Program-made: the position numbers and the translations under genes
The notes under the pieces: generated by a model
Databases searched by the model: none
Seen by the model: the letters and a program-made list of their open reading frames with translations, nothing else
What the model was told of the DNA's origin: nothing
Assembly: GCA_025267735.1 (NCBI GenBank)
Contig: CM046294.1
Coordinates: 32,891,222-32,955,221, forward strand
DNA from: Mactra quadrangularis
Lineage: Eukaryota > Mollusca > Bivalvia > Venerida > Mactridae
Length of the DNA: 64,000 nucleotides
Direction: 5' to 3'
Shown: positions 41,191 to 53,708 of the stretch, piece after piece
How the letters are laid out: each line of letters opens with the position of its first letter
Numbering within the stretch: position 1 is the first letter of the stretch

Positions 41191-42470
41191 GTTTGTTTTT
41201 CACTTTGTGTATAATCAAGTATTTAAGCAAAGTGCATTGTGGGTCTTTTTAAATTTTTTCAAGTTTTTTCTCATATTTCTTTCTTAATATGGTCAAATTT
41301 TTGTTCAAGGTTAGTGCAATCTTTCTTGTCTTTATTAGAACAATTTGGATGTCTCTTAGTGTTCTATCATGTCATTAATTCAAAATTTCTGCAGCAGTTG
41401 GCTCATTGTGAAATCATGATGGATTTTCTAGTATTGTGCACATAAATGATTTCTATTAAAGATTACGGGTTTAGATTTATGAAGTCTCGTTGTCCAGTTG
41501 TCATACCGACTATCTTCCTATTGTCATACGCTGGGTAAATTATTCCGTTTTTATCACCAGGGGACTGCAGAATGTCCCGCTTTGTACTTTGATCATTTTT
41601 CGCCTAATAGTGGGATGCTGTCATCACATGGGAATATGACCCATCTATACGGGCTTGTTACAATGACCATAGCTGGGCATTTGAATACATTACCGTATTT
41701 GGTCTACTAAATGACCATGTGTAGTTTTTCAAAACAAACCATGTAGATTGCAAAAATAATGAATTTTTCTTGCAAAAATACTTGAAGCTTAAAGAATAAT
41801 AATTATTGCTGATGAAAAATAGCCAATGGGATTATAAAATACATAGAAATAGAAATTAATTCTCTCATTAAAATAAACATAATGAATTGTTCTGAAATTT
41901 TAAATTTTTAGAATAAATACAGTACTGGCTACTTGGGGTTTATTGTCATAATGGACCAAACTTGTGAAAGAAGTTGAACTATTGTTATAATTGACAAAAC
42001 TGGAGGGATATTTTGACAGAGTCTGTAATAGGACTTGGTTTGTTGAATATAAAGATGTATTCATGTGAAAAATGGTATTGTGAAAATGGTTTCACCTCTG
42101 CTGACCAATTGACCAATGTGGTATGAAAATTGACAACATTGGTGTGTAATGTATTAAAAGAAGGTGAAATGTATTGATGTCCTGGTAACCATGTTAAAAT
42201 GTATGGTGTCAAAGTAGCCTTTTTATAAATACTAAAAATAGAGGTAAGAATGTTGAAGTAAGCAAATAGCAACTTGTTTACTTATACAGTTAGTACAACC
42301 ATGTTTGTATGTTTCTTTTAATTATAAACTTGTGCCATCGAATCAAGATCTTTTTTCTTTTCCCTCAGTGACTCTAAGGCTTGCTTTGACTTTCTTTTTT
42401 CAAAATATACCTTTTACATTTAAAGTTAAAGATGTTATTTAGTTGGGTAATAATGTTTTTAAGCCTTCTG

Positions 42471-42677
42471 CAGTGTGGCCTAGTGGTTACGACATAGGAC
42501 TGGTATATCATTAGATTGCCAGTTCCATGTTGGTTCCTACCCTGTTGTTTCTCTGAGCAAGAAATTTCATCCTACTAGCCCAGTACTGAGGGACCAGGAA
42601 GCGGATCTGAGAGTGATTAATCTAAGTTGCTATAATTTGTTTCACAATCGAGCTAAAATAAATCAGTATATAAACTT
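42471..42677 (+). mobile_element. tRNA-derived SINE with 9-bp target-site duplication
   Basis: The start cagtgtggcctagtggttac is A-box-like and ccatgttggttcctaccctg is a decayed B-box region. The body has gagcaagaaatttcatccta and agtactgagggaccaggaag. The 9-mer agccttctg flanks the element (42462-42470 and 42678-42686). Confidence 0.72.
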
Positions 42678-43426
42678 AGCCTTCTGAATAATTTATTTCA
42701 ATTGAGTTCGAGCACTGTGGCTGAGGAATACTATGAAACAAAAAACAAATAATAATTACCATTCATTAAATGGAATCACTCTTGGGTCAAAGGTCACTGC
42801 AGTAAACCCATTATTTAATGGTCAAGCCTTTTATTGAAGATTCCGGCAATATGGTATCCAAGAGTCAACACTCACAGACTGGTAAAACCATTAATTAGTT
42901 GTCAATGTTCACTAATGATTTCTTTGCCACTTTGCTAATTGAAAAAGTACATTTAGTTTCTGGCATTGAGGCAGTGAAAGTGAGAATTGGTGGAAAAAAA
43001 GCTTTTAGAGGAGACAGTGTTATGTCTCACTGAGATAGGAAGTAGATGTACATGGTTTTATATGCCTGTCTGTTGTTGTTTTAAGTGTTAGCTGAGAGAT
43101 GTTGATCAATTAATTGAATAATCGTCCTTTAAAATTTCTGGTTTTGATTTGTTGATACCTGTATATAGTTTTAAAGAACTCATTGTTTTTTTAGAGTCAT
43201 TATTTTGGTATAAAATACAAATATGTCTTTCATACTTAACTGTGAAATGCAGTGTTAATCAATGAAAATATTCAATGAAACTTTATAAAAGTTTATATTT
43301 TTATTGTAGTAAAAATATGTATCAATAATGATGTCACTTGAGAAAATAAATGACATCATGTTCTAGGAGAAATATCATGTTGCATTTATATAATGCTTGT
43401 TTATAAAAATCTATATGAGTACACAG

Positions 43427-43484
43427 AAAAATGGTTGTAACTCAATTAAAAACAAGTGAGTTACAACCATTTTGCGCTAATATG
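43427..43484. mobile_element. Hairpin family A, copy 3
   Basis: aaaaatggttgtaactca and tgagttacaaccatttt are nearly perfect arms around a 12-base loop; the right flank gcgctaatatgc matches the family end. Confidence 0.75.
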
Positions 43485-44034
43485 CTCCCTGACTAATAAA
43501 TCTCTTCAACAGTCTATTAAATAAGTGGGTGTCAGATTGTTCACGACCACCACTTTTTAGTTTAGGCAACCAACAATTTCTTTTGGGCAACCAAAATTCT
43601 GCATATGAGATATAGTCGTTTTTTTTCTAAAATAATCTGTTCAGACAACCACTTTCATATCCTAATTTTGTAGACTGTGAGCTTCAATGTCCTAATGTTG
43701 GAATAAAAAACAGATAATATATACATGTAATTTTGTTGGTTAACTTTGTTATATGACAACTAAGTATATAAGTCTAAAGTCATTGGTTACATGAGATCTA
43801 TATTATTAACATTTCCTAAACCTTTTCTACAAACCTTAACATCATTTCCTTATTGATTTTTCTCACTGACATTTCCGTCCTCCGTGAGGATTCAATGATA
43901 GAAATTGGTGAAGACGCTTGACAGAGTGACAAACATAATTTTTTCTTGCTTTAATTATACGATACTCTAGATATCTGTTGCTGACTGAGAGTTGATGATA
44001 TTGCCCTGTTATATTTGCCCTTTAGAATATTTCA

Positions 44035-44110
44035 CGGGTTTGTTGGAAAACAGTCCTAACTCGATAGAAGAAAACAGTGAGTTACGACTGATTTGCGCTA
44101 AACCCGCGAT
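44035..44110. mobile_element. Hairpin family A, copy 4
   Basis: The arms are cgggtttgttggaaaacagt and actgatttgcgctaaacccg with inner pair cctaactcg / gagttacga. It carries the full terminal gcgctaaacccgcg. Confidence 0.7.
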
Positions 44111-44389
44111 TTTGTTCTCATTGTTTCAACCTTGTAAATCATTTATTTGTGCTATTTTTGTAGTAAATGTATTGTTTCTTACTCTGGAATATTTTGGTTA
44201 TTATCGTTTTAAGGATTGAATGTGAATACTGCCGAATCATAATATATGAAGTACTTGAACAAAAGTCTCGCTTTAAGGACTCAAATTTACACATGGAAAA
44301 AAAACACAGAGTTGTCTAAAGCAAGTTGCAAACATAGCATTAATTACTATTTTACCATATGATTCAAACATGAATAATCTGTATAATAA

Positions 44390-44456
44390 CAATAAAAAAT
44401 TAATAATAACAACAATAATAATAATAACAAATAACAATAATAATAATAATAACATT
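44390..44456. repeat. AAT/AAC microsatellite
   Basis: Runs of AAT and AAC trinucleotides; a minus-strand frame across it gives only hydrophobic low-complexity peptide. Confidence 0.85.
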
Positions 44457-46773
44457 TTTAGTATTTACAGTAACAGTAACTTTCAGTATGCATGATCGAT
44501 TTTTCTTAAAATTTCATTTGTCAAAAACTTAGAGGCACTGTATAAGAGATGAATCTTATGAAAAACTTAAGTAAAAGCATAAAGAAGTAAAGGGAAGTAA
44601 CTAGTTAATGAATGTTATAGTCTGGTGACTAGGAGATCATTATTTTAATGTAACATGGTTGACAAATTGAATCAGATTGTAAGAGCGACAGTCCAATATG
44701 TAGGTACAAATTGTCATCTTGTCTCCACTTTATTAAATCATCTCTATTTTCATCCAATTGCAAATAACACAGGAAAGTAAAAAGATGTTGAGTCAAGTAA
44801 TTGTACGAATTTGATTATTCTATTCCTTTTTCGACATTACTTCATTAATACAAGCGCTTCCTGTACGCCTAATTATCCTTATATGGAAGAATTTCATTCC
44901 CGTGGTAATAAGTGGTGATGACTTGTAGAGGGAAATCAATTAGTCGTGTTTCTGTCGGGAACTTCTCAACATAATGATGTTACGATTTGACAATGAGTTG
45001 ACATCGTGATGAAAACCAGGAGTAGGGGTATGAACTTTAACCCAAGTGGTGTATTACGCCACATTATGACGCGGGTTTTAGAAATTATTGAAAATGACTC
45101 TTCATTAGGAGGTAGTAAGTGTCTTGGTAATGGGATGACAGGGGGTGTTGAAGAGGTGCTGTGGTCTGGTCAAGTTTAAATTACGTTTTTGTGATGCGTA
45201 AATTAATCGTATTATTCATCGGAAAACAATTTTTGTTGTGTTTAGAATTTAATCACTATGGTTACCTTAAATAATGAAATGTATTTGGAAAAAGCTTTAT
45301 ATTTGAACCAATTAGACAATTCTCACTTACCCCATGTTGTGACTCTGTCTGCATGTTTATTTGTCAATTACATCTCAATAAGGAACTGAACATAACCTTG
45401 GTTTGGACTATTCTAAAGATCTTGTTTAATTTGAATTTAATTGAATAAATGTTTTATTGTGCTTCAATAAAATTTACAAAAGAATTTATTGGTATACATT
45501 TGATACTGTTGTATGAAGGTACATTGATATAATTCCATTTCATCAAATTGTTTGATTTGTCATGTTTTCTTTGTGATTTCAATCAACGACAAGGAGCAAA
45601 CACAAATTTTACGGCCTTTCTTATACTATTGACAATATTAAATCCATTGTGATAAAAATTGTTTAATAATGGTTTTAAATTGCAATAAAATTGTACCACA
45701 TGTACATGTTGAAATAATTTACCAGAAAGTATTTATAAAAAGAACCCAAAGTTTGGTTAAACACCACAAAGATCATAAAATCACCATAAAGAGATATTTT
45801 TTCCACAATATATCTAAATGTTTGCTAATTTTCATAAATTTGTCTGGGCAATATATGTAAGATTGTTTTATAATCCCTTCAATAAAGTATAACTGAGACA
45901 ATGTATTCAATTTTATGGTGATTATACGACAGTAAAACATAGATTTATATAAATTGCCGAGATTTTTCCGTGTAATAACGTATGGTTATGATAGAATATA
46001 AGTGTTTTTATTATCATTCATTCTGTCAGATTTTATTGTGTATTAATGCTGACCAGACGTAACTTGCTCTGCCTGCGGGAACATTTCGGAATTTTCGGGT
46101 CTGTTTTGTGTTTTCTGTACCCATCATGCATCATGCAGCAAATATTTCATGTTTTATGTTAGAAAATTATTTGATTTACATATGGAAATGTTTCAGAGTG
46201 TATATAATGCATGTTATCCTTGTTTATCGTACCAGAGAAAATTTATAGGGTAAAATAGAGCATTGATTTTAGCTGTAATACATTCTTAGATTTACGAGAT
46301 ACATATGTTTTTCTGATAACTTAATTTTATCCATTTACAAACAAACCTCTGTTTATATAGACTTTGTCATGTCAATTGAGGCTGTCACATGCTTATGTTG
46401 TTACAATCTAAGTGTCTATTTATGATGATGTTTTGTATCCTTGCATTTTGTCGTCTGCTATTTTGCATGTTAATGCTATCACCTAGACTCAGCGATAAAC
46501 TTTATTCATGCAACTGAAATATTTGACTTGACTTTTTAAGGTAAGCTTACTTAAGCTTGGGTTGAGACTTGCATTAAGTTATGATTATCAAACTTTATTG
46601 ATATTTATATAAAAATGCCCTATTGTGTATAAGACATATTAACCACTTTGAAGATCAATTTCTCTTTTCCCAGTTATAATAAGCAATAAGGATAACCAAT
46701 ACAAATTGTCACATAAGTGCTTGCTAGCAATGCATGTGATCTTAGATAAACTGGGCTCGTTAGTCACAAATCA

Positions 46774-46852
46774 CGGGTTTAGAGGAAAATGGTCTTGACT
46801 CAATGTAAGAAAAAAGTGAGTTATGACCATTTTGCTCTAAACTTGTGAAATA
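46774..46852. mobile_element. Hairpin family A, copy 5
   Basis: cgggtttagaggaaaatggt and accattttgctctaaacttg are the arms, with inner pair cttgactca / tgagttatg and the loop atgtaagaaaaaag. Confidence 0.75.
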
Positions 46853-49202
46853 TGCTTTCAGTTTTTTGTTTATCTAATTTCACTTTGATTCAGAACCTGG
46901 CAATAAAATAGAATCAAAATATTTAATTTTAAGGGGGACTCAGCAAGTTGTTTTCTGATAGCAGATTTACTGCAAAATTTGAAATACCTGCAGGCACTAC
47001 TCAAGTATACTACTTACATTGTTATATGTTATTGTTTCCACCACTATGATTGTCTGTCTGTTGTTTAGAGTTGATGTCATAAAAACAACAGTTTCTATAT
47101 TCTATCTAATGAAATAAGTGTTGATGATGTTGTTGGGGGTACAAAACACTTTGTGATGGTGTTAATTTATGAATGTAATAGTGTAAAGATATATTGGTTT
47201 ATTGTTTTAACCATATATTATACAAATGGTAAGGTCAAGTTGATGGCTTAGTGTTGATGACTGAATGATTATAAATTAGTTGAATAATTTCTGGAATAAG
47301 TTTGTTTCTAGGTCTGCATGCATTCTTGCTGAATCGTTTCATTCTATGAGACATGTATGGTCTATGAAATGGCCCCATGCACTGTTGATTTCAGTTTTTC
47401 AGTTGTGATTACAATTACTTTATTCCCATCATAGGAATTCAGTATTTCTGTGTTACTTTCCTCTTTCTGAACTGAAGGGATGAGTCTGTTACAGTAAGCA
47501 TTGGAAATTACTGTGAAGGTCAATATTTTTCTGAAAATTGATTGACAATGAAACTCCTGCAACCTTGAAATTTCTTCATTCATTTATAATGTTTTCATCT
47601 AAAAGTGCGAAGTAAAAGTGAACAAAAATTGCTCTTGCAAATATCAATTTGTTTCCCTCCTGAGAGAGAGCAATTTTCACCATATTTTAACAGGCGCACC
47701 TGTCTGTATGTCTGCTAGCCTGTATATTTGGCTGTTGTTCCAAAATTGGCATGATTAAAGGAAGAAACTGTGTAGCATGTAATTGTCTATTTGTAGTAAC
47801 CAGTCCAACACTAACACCCCCAAACTGCAACACTTAAAACACGAGTTTTTGTCAGTCTTGAATGAACTAGGATGGTTCATTCTTAAAATTGTTGTTTCTT
47901 TCCCTGAGTCTATTGACTTTAGTTTCTTATAAGGTTAACAGTTGTTGTAAAGTTAGAACTTTTGGTGATTTCATTATTGAGTACTTAGGGTCATTGTCTT
48001 TAATAGTTCTAAATGAATTGTTATTTTAAAAGGGCATTTATTTATGTTTTTGGGAAGTGAAAGGGGGTGTAAACTGTAATTTGGCTTTCATAAAGCATTC
48101 AACCTTCTTTTAAAGATGGTTTAGTTGATGGATACATTGTATTTGATCTGTCTTCTGCCTTTTTTGGGGAGAGAGAATTGGTGCAATTAAAGAATATTGA
48201 TGATTATTGGAATTTGTACTGTTTTTAGGGAGGGGGGGGGAGGGGGAATCCTTGCAGTGATACATGACGAAACCCATTTAGTTTGTGCTTAAGCAGTATT
48301 TGTCTTCATGGGAGATAATTTCTTTCAAAATTGGCAGCCATATTGGGTCACATGTCAGGGGAGCAGTTATTGATACAGTTAACTTGAACTGAGCAGTTTT
48401 TGGGACCGGTTATTATTCTCAGGTCTATAATTATACTAAAACAGCAAAAAGAAAAAATGTATAGGAATCTCTTTAAAGATATGATTATTCTTGCCTGACA
48501 AAAGCTTGTTAAACAATCAAATTACGAAAATGAGTGTGATAAAATTGGTTTGAACCTTGTGTATTCTCTCGTTGACTGAATTAGATAAAACACTATTGAC
48601 TATGTAACATTAGCTTTTGACATGAAAATTTAATACATTTAGAATCTCTGTGCTTTGTTACGCTGTTTCATGCAATTATACTGAGTGCAGACTCATAAAA
48701 TTAGTTGTCAATAATGTGAAATTAAAACCAGTTACAATTTACATTGTGTTTGAAGTATTTGAAGTATTGTCAGTGTTAAAGAAGATGAAAGTTCAATGTT
48801 TAGTTTCTGATGTAAAACAATACAAGAAAATTTTCGCCCAAAAAATGCGGCATTTAAATTTTTAGTTGGGGCCTATAATTATACACAAAGCAAAAATACT
48901 CGCAAATAATTGGTCGAAAATTGGTCACATGTGATTTGAGTTTATTTTTCTGTATGTTTGTGTAATTGCAATTAGTTATTGCATAATGATAGAAAAACTT
49001 TATAATTGTATGATGTAAAAATGGTTTTGTTTAACTTCAAGGAAAGTGTCCACCTATATCAGGGTACAGAAAAGTGATATGTCATTGCTTGTAGTTCCTT
49101 TATCTACTTTGGTTTTATCAAAATAATGTTGATAGATGACAGGGTTAGATTAAATAAAAATTTGTTAAAATTATATCATGTTTTGGAATGATAGACAAAT
49201 TT

Positions 49203-49286
49203 GATGGCAGAGTACATAAGTTGTCTAATTACATGTAAATTAAAGAGAATGTTAACTGAGAATGTAGAATGTTGCTCTGACCCATT
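49203..49286. mobile_element. Hairpin family B, copy 3 (decayed)
   Basis: The loop block acatgtaaattaaagagaat matches copy 2 and the right side ends gctctgacccat. The right side carries a small internal duplication of gaatgt. Confidence 0.5.
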
Positions 49287-49954
49287 GAGTTGCTACAACG
49301 TAATATAGACTTAATATCAGAAGCTCTGTTACATGATTGTCTAACAAGCTACTTTCTATAGCATGAGTGATTTCAAGTTTGAAACCTTGTTCAGAAACCA
49401 CCATTTTTGTTTCAAATCTTTCAACTAAAATGATAATTTCAAAATAATAGACTACCGGACATCATTATAACTAAAGAAATAATTAGAATTCAAAGTTCAT
49501 ATAATAATTTTAGTAATAAGATAGAAACATTAAATTGTAGTATTTAAATTAACCAACTTCTGGCTGGTTTATTAATGCTGAATCATTAAAACAATTTTGT
49601 TTAAACATTATGTATTTTAAAATTGAGTCTTGATGTATTATATCATTGTCTTTGTGATTGGCTAGTATTTTAACTGACATATTTGTAAAGTAGATCTGGC
49701 TGTGTTGGCCATTGAAGATTTATTTTGTCAAAATTTTAACTTTTTTATTTTGATATATTGACGTTATCAAACTATCATACCTCGATAATGCTAATCTTTT
49801 TCAAGGAGTTTGTTTTTCTTGAAATTTGAAGTTCTTTATATCAATATGTTGTGTTTTATGGGAATATTTTAACTGATAATTATTAATTTGTTTTATTTTG
49901 TTTTTCCTGGTTGTCAAAAAATGAACATTATAATCAGTTGATAGCTATAAACCC

Positions 49955-50060
49955 AGGTCGGTAGCGCACCTGGATTTCTTATCTAGTGTCCCGAAGGGGG
50001 TACAGGTTTGAATCCCACTTGGGGAGGTTATACCCTTCCATGAAGAGGGACACTTTGGGG
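49955..50060 (+). mobile_element. tRNA-like SINE fragment
   Basis: gtcggtagcgcacctgg is A-box-like and caggtttgaatcccac is a good B-box match, 45 bases apart; a short non-tRNA body follows. It lies about 90 bp before the Eph exon at 50152. Confidence 0.55.
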
Positions 50061-50151
50061 ACATCAACATATACATGTATAATTGACATGACTATAATTT
50101 TGTAATAGCTATTATTAAAATTAACAATTTTATATATTTGTATATTTTCAG

Positions 50152-50307
50152 CATGTCAAAGAAACTACTATAAATGGTTGGCAAGTGATACTAAATGCCA
50201 TAAATGTCCAAACAATAGTTTTACTGATGAGGAACAGTCTGTAGAATGTACTTGTTATGATAAATATTTCCGAGCCAGTACCGATGACAAGAGTAAACCT
50301 TGTACAA
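50152..50307 (+). CDS. Eph: Eph receptor exon: cysteine-rich/EGF-like region
   Basis: The exon is 156 nt, the size I recall for vertebrate Eph exon 4. It lies between a ttgtatattttcag acceptor and a gtaagt donor. It completes a split codon (c+ca, Pro), giving the CxxC motif C-V-P-C with the previous exon, then reads YYKW, TKCHKCPNNSF, ECTCYDKYFRA and finally KPCT. This is the Eph pattern CxACxxGxYK ... CxxCPxxS ... CxCxxxYxRA ... PCT. It ends in phase 1. N-N-S within CPNNSF is a potential glycosylation site. The region lies between the ephrin-binding and fibronectin domains and is thought to contribute to receptor clustering. The assignment is secure because frame, phase and cysteine spacing all continue from the exon 18.6 kb upstream. 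Confidence 0.95.
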
Positions 50308-51332
50308 GTAAGTGCACTTTTTTCTAATTTTGACATTCAAGTGTTGAGACACCAATGATGGGGATGTCAAAGGTTCAGAAACCCTGTGGAATTTTAAGAA
50401 AAACATGAAATATCTAGTCAAATGGGTTTGAAAAAGATATTTCGATGTCCTGAAAACATTTTTGTTCGGTACCTATTTATAAACCATTCCAAGGTCCATT
50501 ATAAGGTTGTTCAAGTCAAAACCTCGTAATTTTAATTGTAAAATGTGAATTTTTTATGTGGATTTGACTTATCTGCAACGATGGTTTTAAAATGCTTTTC
50601 TGTGACAACCAATTTTGTCAACTTTGATGTCATTGGCTGCAATGATTAGTTATGGTTACCTTATATGGTGTGGTTGGTTGATTGATGAATGTTCACTCAC
50701 CTGCTGGTTCATTATGTTTTAGCTGATATTACCTAAACTGATCGTATTTTGTTTTATTTGTGTACACAATAATGTAAATATATTTGTCTGATCTCTCAGG
50801 ATAGGTGTTTCATTTTAAGGTCAGAATTAATGGGAGGGCACTCACTGTGTCCCAGTTTCTATAGTAAGGAGCCTGCTCTTGACTGCCTTGTACTTGGTAA
50901 ACTTTATGAGTAATCAATGTAAACAAAATGTGTCTCTTTTTCCAATTATATTTGAATAGAATAGAACCGGCTATGAGACGTATGAAAGTTTTCAAAGTAC
51001 ATCAAAGTTAACATTCTTTCATATTCTTGCTCAACTGAAAGACTCAAAGCCTTGCTATAATATTTGTGGTGTTGAAAAATTTGATGTTATTCAAAACTTG
51101 GATGAAACTGTTTAACAAGTAAATGTTTACTTTAGGCAATATTTATAATAGGTATTTGAATTGAAAAATTGATTAAATTGTTAAAATTTTGTAGCATTCA
51201 AAAGACTTTGAATTATAAAATTTGTACAAATTAATGTCAATAGATTGGTAGAAAAATAGTTAAAATAAAAATGGATTTATTAATTGTGGTTAGTTAACAA
51301 GACTGATAGATACTAATAAAACAAATTTTTTT

Positions 51333-51420
51333 ACAATTCGAAGGTTGCCCGCAAGACTGTAGTAACTCGCTCTTTTACACAATGCACTTACTACAGTCTT
51401 GCAGGCAACCCTCGAATTGT
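51333..51420. mobile_element. Foldback element with 32-bp inverted arms
   Basis: acaattcgaaggttgcccgc and its complement gcaggcaaccctcgaattgt end the element, and both arms continue through aagactgtagtaa. The loop is about 24 bases. Only three or four mismatches separate the arms. Confidence 0.85.
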
Positions 51421-51483
51421 GGTTGCAATGTTTTCATTTTTTTTCTACGTATTAGTCACAGGGGAAAAGCAAATACTGTAATG

Positions 51484-51792
51484 TGTTCAATTACACAAAA
51501 CGTTACAGAACGTGACATAACGATACATTCGGAACTCCTCGGCCATTCGCTGCGAATAACCTAACCTTATACACAAATATGCGATCGTTAAGGCAATGAG
51601 TGATGTTTCAAAATTTACAGATTAAAAACGAAACATCACTCAATGCCTAAACGATCATGTATTTGTTTACTTTAACACCAGTAGTTTCAAAATAGAGTCT
51701 AAATATGTCCGAGATTATTCGCAGTGAATGGCCGAGGAGTTCCGAATGTATTGTTACGGAACGTTTTGTAACGTTTGCAGTAACTGAACGCA
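51484..51792. mobile_element. Large nested foldback element
   Basis: Outer arms of about 75 bp run from gtgttcaattac to cgctgcgaataa on the left and from ttattcgcagtgaatg to gtaactgaac on the right. The inner arms acaaatatgcgatcgtt...gagtgatgtttc and gaaacatcactca...tgtatttgt pair again around a 20-base loop. About 45 bp on the right side between inner and outer arms has no left partner, so one side carries an insertion or the other a deletion. Confidence 0.82.
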
Positions 51793-52149
51793 GGGCTGGT
51801 AGTTTTGATTTTTTTCTCAGTCAAAGAGAGGTTAAAATGTAATAAAAAGAATTTGTATCATTATCTCGGACATATATGAAGTTACCATTAAAATATTAAT
51901 GAAATTACTTTAATAATAGAAATTCCTTCGTCTGTTTTTATGTGTCTTTGTTATTAAAGTTTTTACTTTGTTGTGTGTCAAACTACAAAAGTTTTTTTTA
52001 GCCGTCAGCTTTTTTTTAAAACATGTCTCCATAACTGTATTAATTATATACTTATGTTATGAAAAAAGTCCTTGAGGCAAAAAATTGTCCCTTGTTTGAG
52101 AGAATTTGGGGTTGTATTCTTGGAGAACCCTAAGGGTCAGGAGATAAGG

Positions 52150-52320
52150 GTCTGACCTTACTTACAATCTGGTCCCGAAGTACTCATGTGCTAGTAGGAT
52201 CAAGTTTCTTGCTAAAGGAAACAACATGGTGTGTTTTGGACCTGATTTGAATCTTTAATCTTGCTATCAAATGATTACCAGCCCAATGTAGTAACCACTC
52301 GGCTACCCCCTCCTGACAAT
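52150..52320 (-). mobile_element. SINE-like element, minus strand
   Basis: On the minus strand it begins gggggtagccgagtggttac (A-box-like), then agattcaaatcagg (decayed B box), then agcaagaaacttgatcctac, which matches the body of the element at 42471. Confidence 0.65.
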
Positions 52321-52884
52321 CAGAACACTTAGGTGACTTCAGTAAGTCTTTCTTACGCAGTTGGCAGGACAATTGAGTTCTTATATTGTTATCTTGTTTG
52401 TCATTGTGTTTAAAAAGCACCAAATTTTAGCCTAGAATATTTTGGTGCCATGTTTGTCTGTAATTCAAGTTCATTCATATTTTTCATGATTATTGACCGG
52501 TCTGTTGATCTGAAAAACTGTTAACTTGTCTTGAAGCATTCTTGATGAATGGAACCATTTCATTTATTTAGAAAACACAGATTTCTGATAACCATTTGTA
52601 AAATATTAATGGCTTCTATTCCAGTGATACAAGGTTTTTGTAATGAGTTGGCATTTCTGAACAATTTTTGAGGAAGGAAAATGATTTCTTGAACTAAACT
52701 ATTATGGAAGACAATGTGTGGGTTAGTGCACTATGCAATGGTTGTCTAATATATTATCTTCTTGTCTGGAAAGCTTTTTGTACCCTTCCATATTGTTTTA
52801 TCTTTTTGTTATGATGCTTTTTAGGAAACATTTTTTGCTTATTTCAAACATAATAATGATCCAGAGGTGGATTCACAGAAAAAA

Positions 52885-53045
52885 GAGATTATTTGGCCAA
52901 GTGGTTATGGACATTGGACTCAGGTAATCATTGGATAGCCAGCTCTGCATTAGTTCAAATCACATTGCCTGTCCTTGTTTCTGGATTGGTTATTGTATAC
53001 CTATCCGTCTTCTGTCTAATAAATTGTAAAAAAGTTTAAATGCAT
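52885..53045 (+). mobile_element. SINE-like element, plus strand
   Basis: ttggccaagtggttatggac is A-box-like and tagttcaaatcacattgcct is B-box-like; the order of blocks follows the neighbouring minus-strand element at 52150, so the two belong to related families. Confidence 0.55.
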
Positions 53046-53637
53046 GGATATAGAAATATAGCTTGAAGATTACCAAGTAATTTCAGGAATTGATGGAACT
53101 TTTCTGTAAAAAATATTTTCATTTTGTTTCAGACAGTTTAAAGTGTTTTCATTGCTTTGGGTTAAATTCTAGATCTTTGGTTTCTTCTTGGAAATGACTT
53201 GTGTCAGGTCTATAAGTGATTTTTTATGGTTTCAGTTTGGAATGAGTAATTATGTTGCTGGCCCCTTTCCTGTTCTCTTTTACCCTTAGCTCCTGATGGA
53301 CTGTAAAAAAACAGAACAATTGAAAGATATTATGCCTTAGCACACGCCTAATTGTGACCACTTAATTTTAAATAATGTATTCTCTCAAAACAGGGGCCAA
53401 AAGTTTAACATAAGGGCTTGTTTGGTTGATAATTTTGTCAAATAAGGGTGTGTAGGGTTTTAAGGGTCTGTTATTAAAGATCAAAAAGGGGCATCATTCA
53501 AATGTTGATTTCCATGACTTGGCAATGTGTTTGAGTAGGCAAATTAGATAGAGAAAAATATAAAAACAGTTCTCTGATATTAGGATGACACAAGCAGATT
53601 CACTCAATGGTATTTAATTCTTGTTTAGCTGATACCC

Positions 53638-53708
53638 ATGGGCCAGCGCAAAACTAGTCTAATTATTTGTAAATAAAGAAGATCTAGACTTGTGTTGCTC
53701 TGAGCCAT
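53638..53708. mobile_element. Hairpin family B, copy 4 (best preserved)
   Basis: Arms atgggccagcgcaaaactag and ctagacttgtgttgctctga pair around a loop with taaataaagaag. Both outer ends (atgggccag and ctgagccat) are kept. Confidence 0.7.

Larger units (their letters stand above)
31534..50151 (+). other. 18.6-kb Eph intron (phase 1)
   Basis: The intron has a gtaagt donor and a pyrimidine-rich ttttcag acceptor. It holds a mollusc-type repeat at about 31640, two copies of a CTAG-rich family at about 32440 and 33655, a CpG-richer segment at 35.28-35.48 kb, a transposon-like ORF at 36206, a SINE at 42471, three hairpin elements at 43427, 44035 and 46774, an AAT/AAC microsatellite, a decayed hairpin at 49203 and a tRNA-like fragment at about 49955. 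The stretches 36530-41020 and 47000-49200 show nothing recognisable. Confidence 0.85.
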
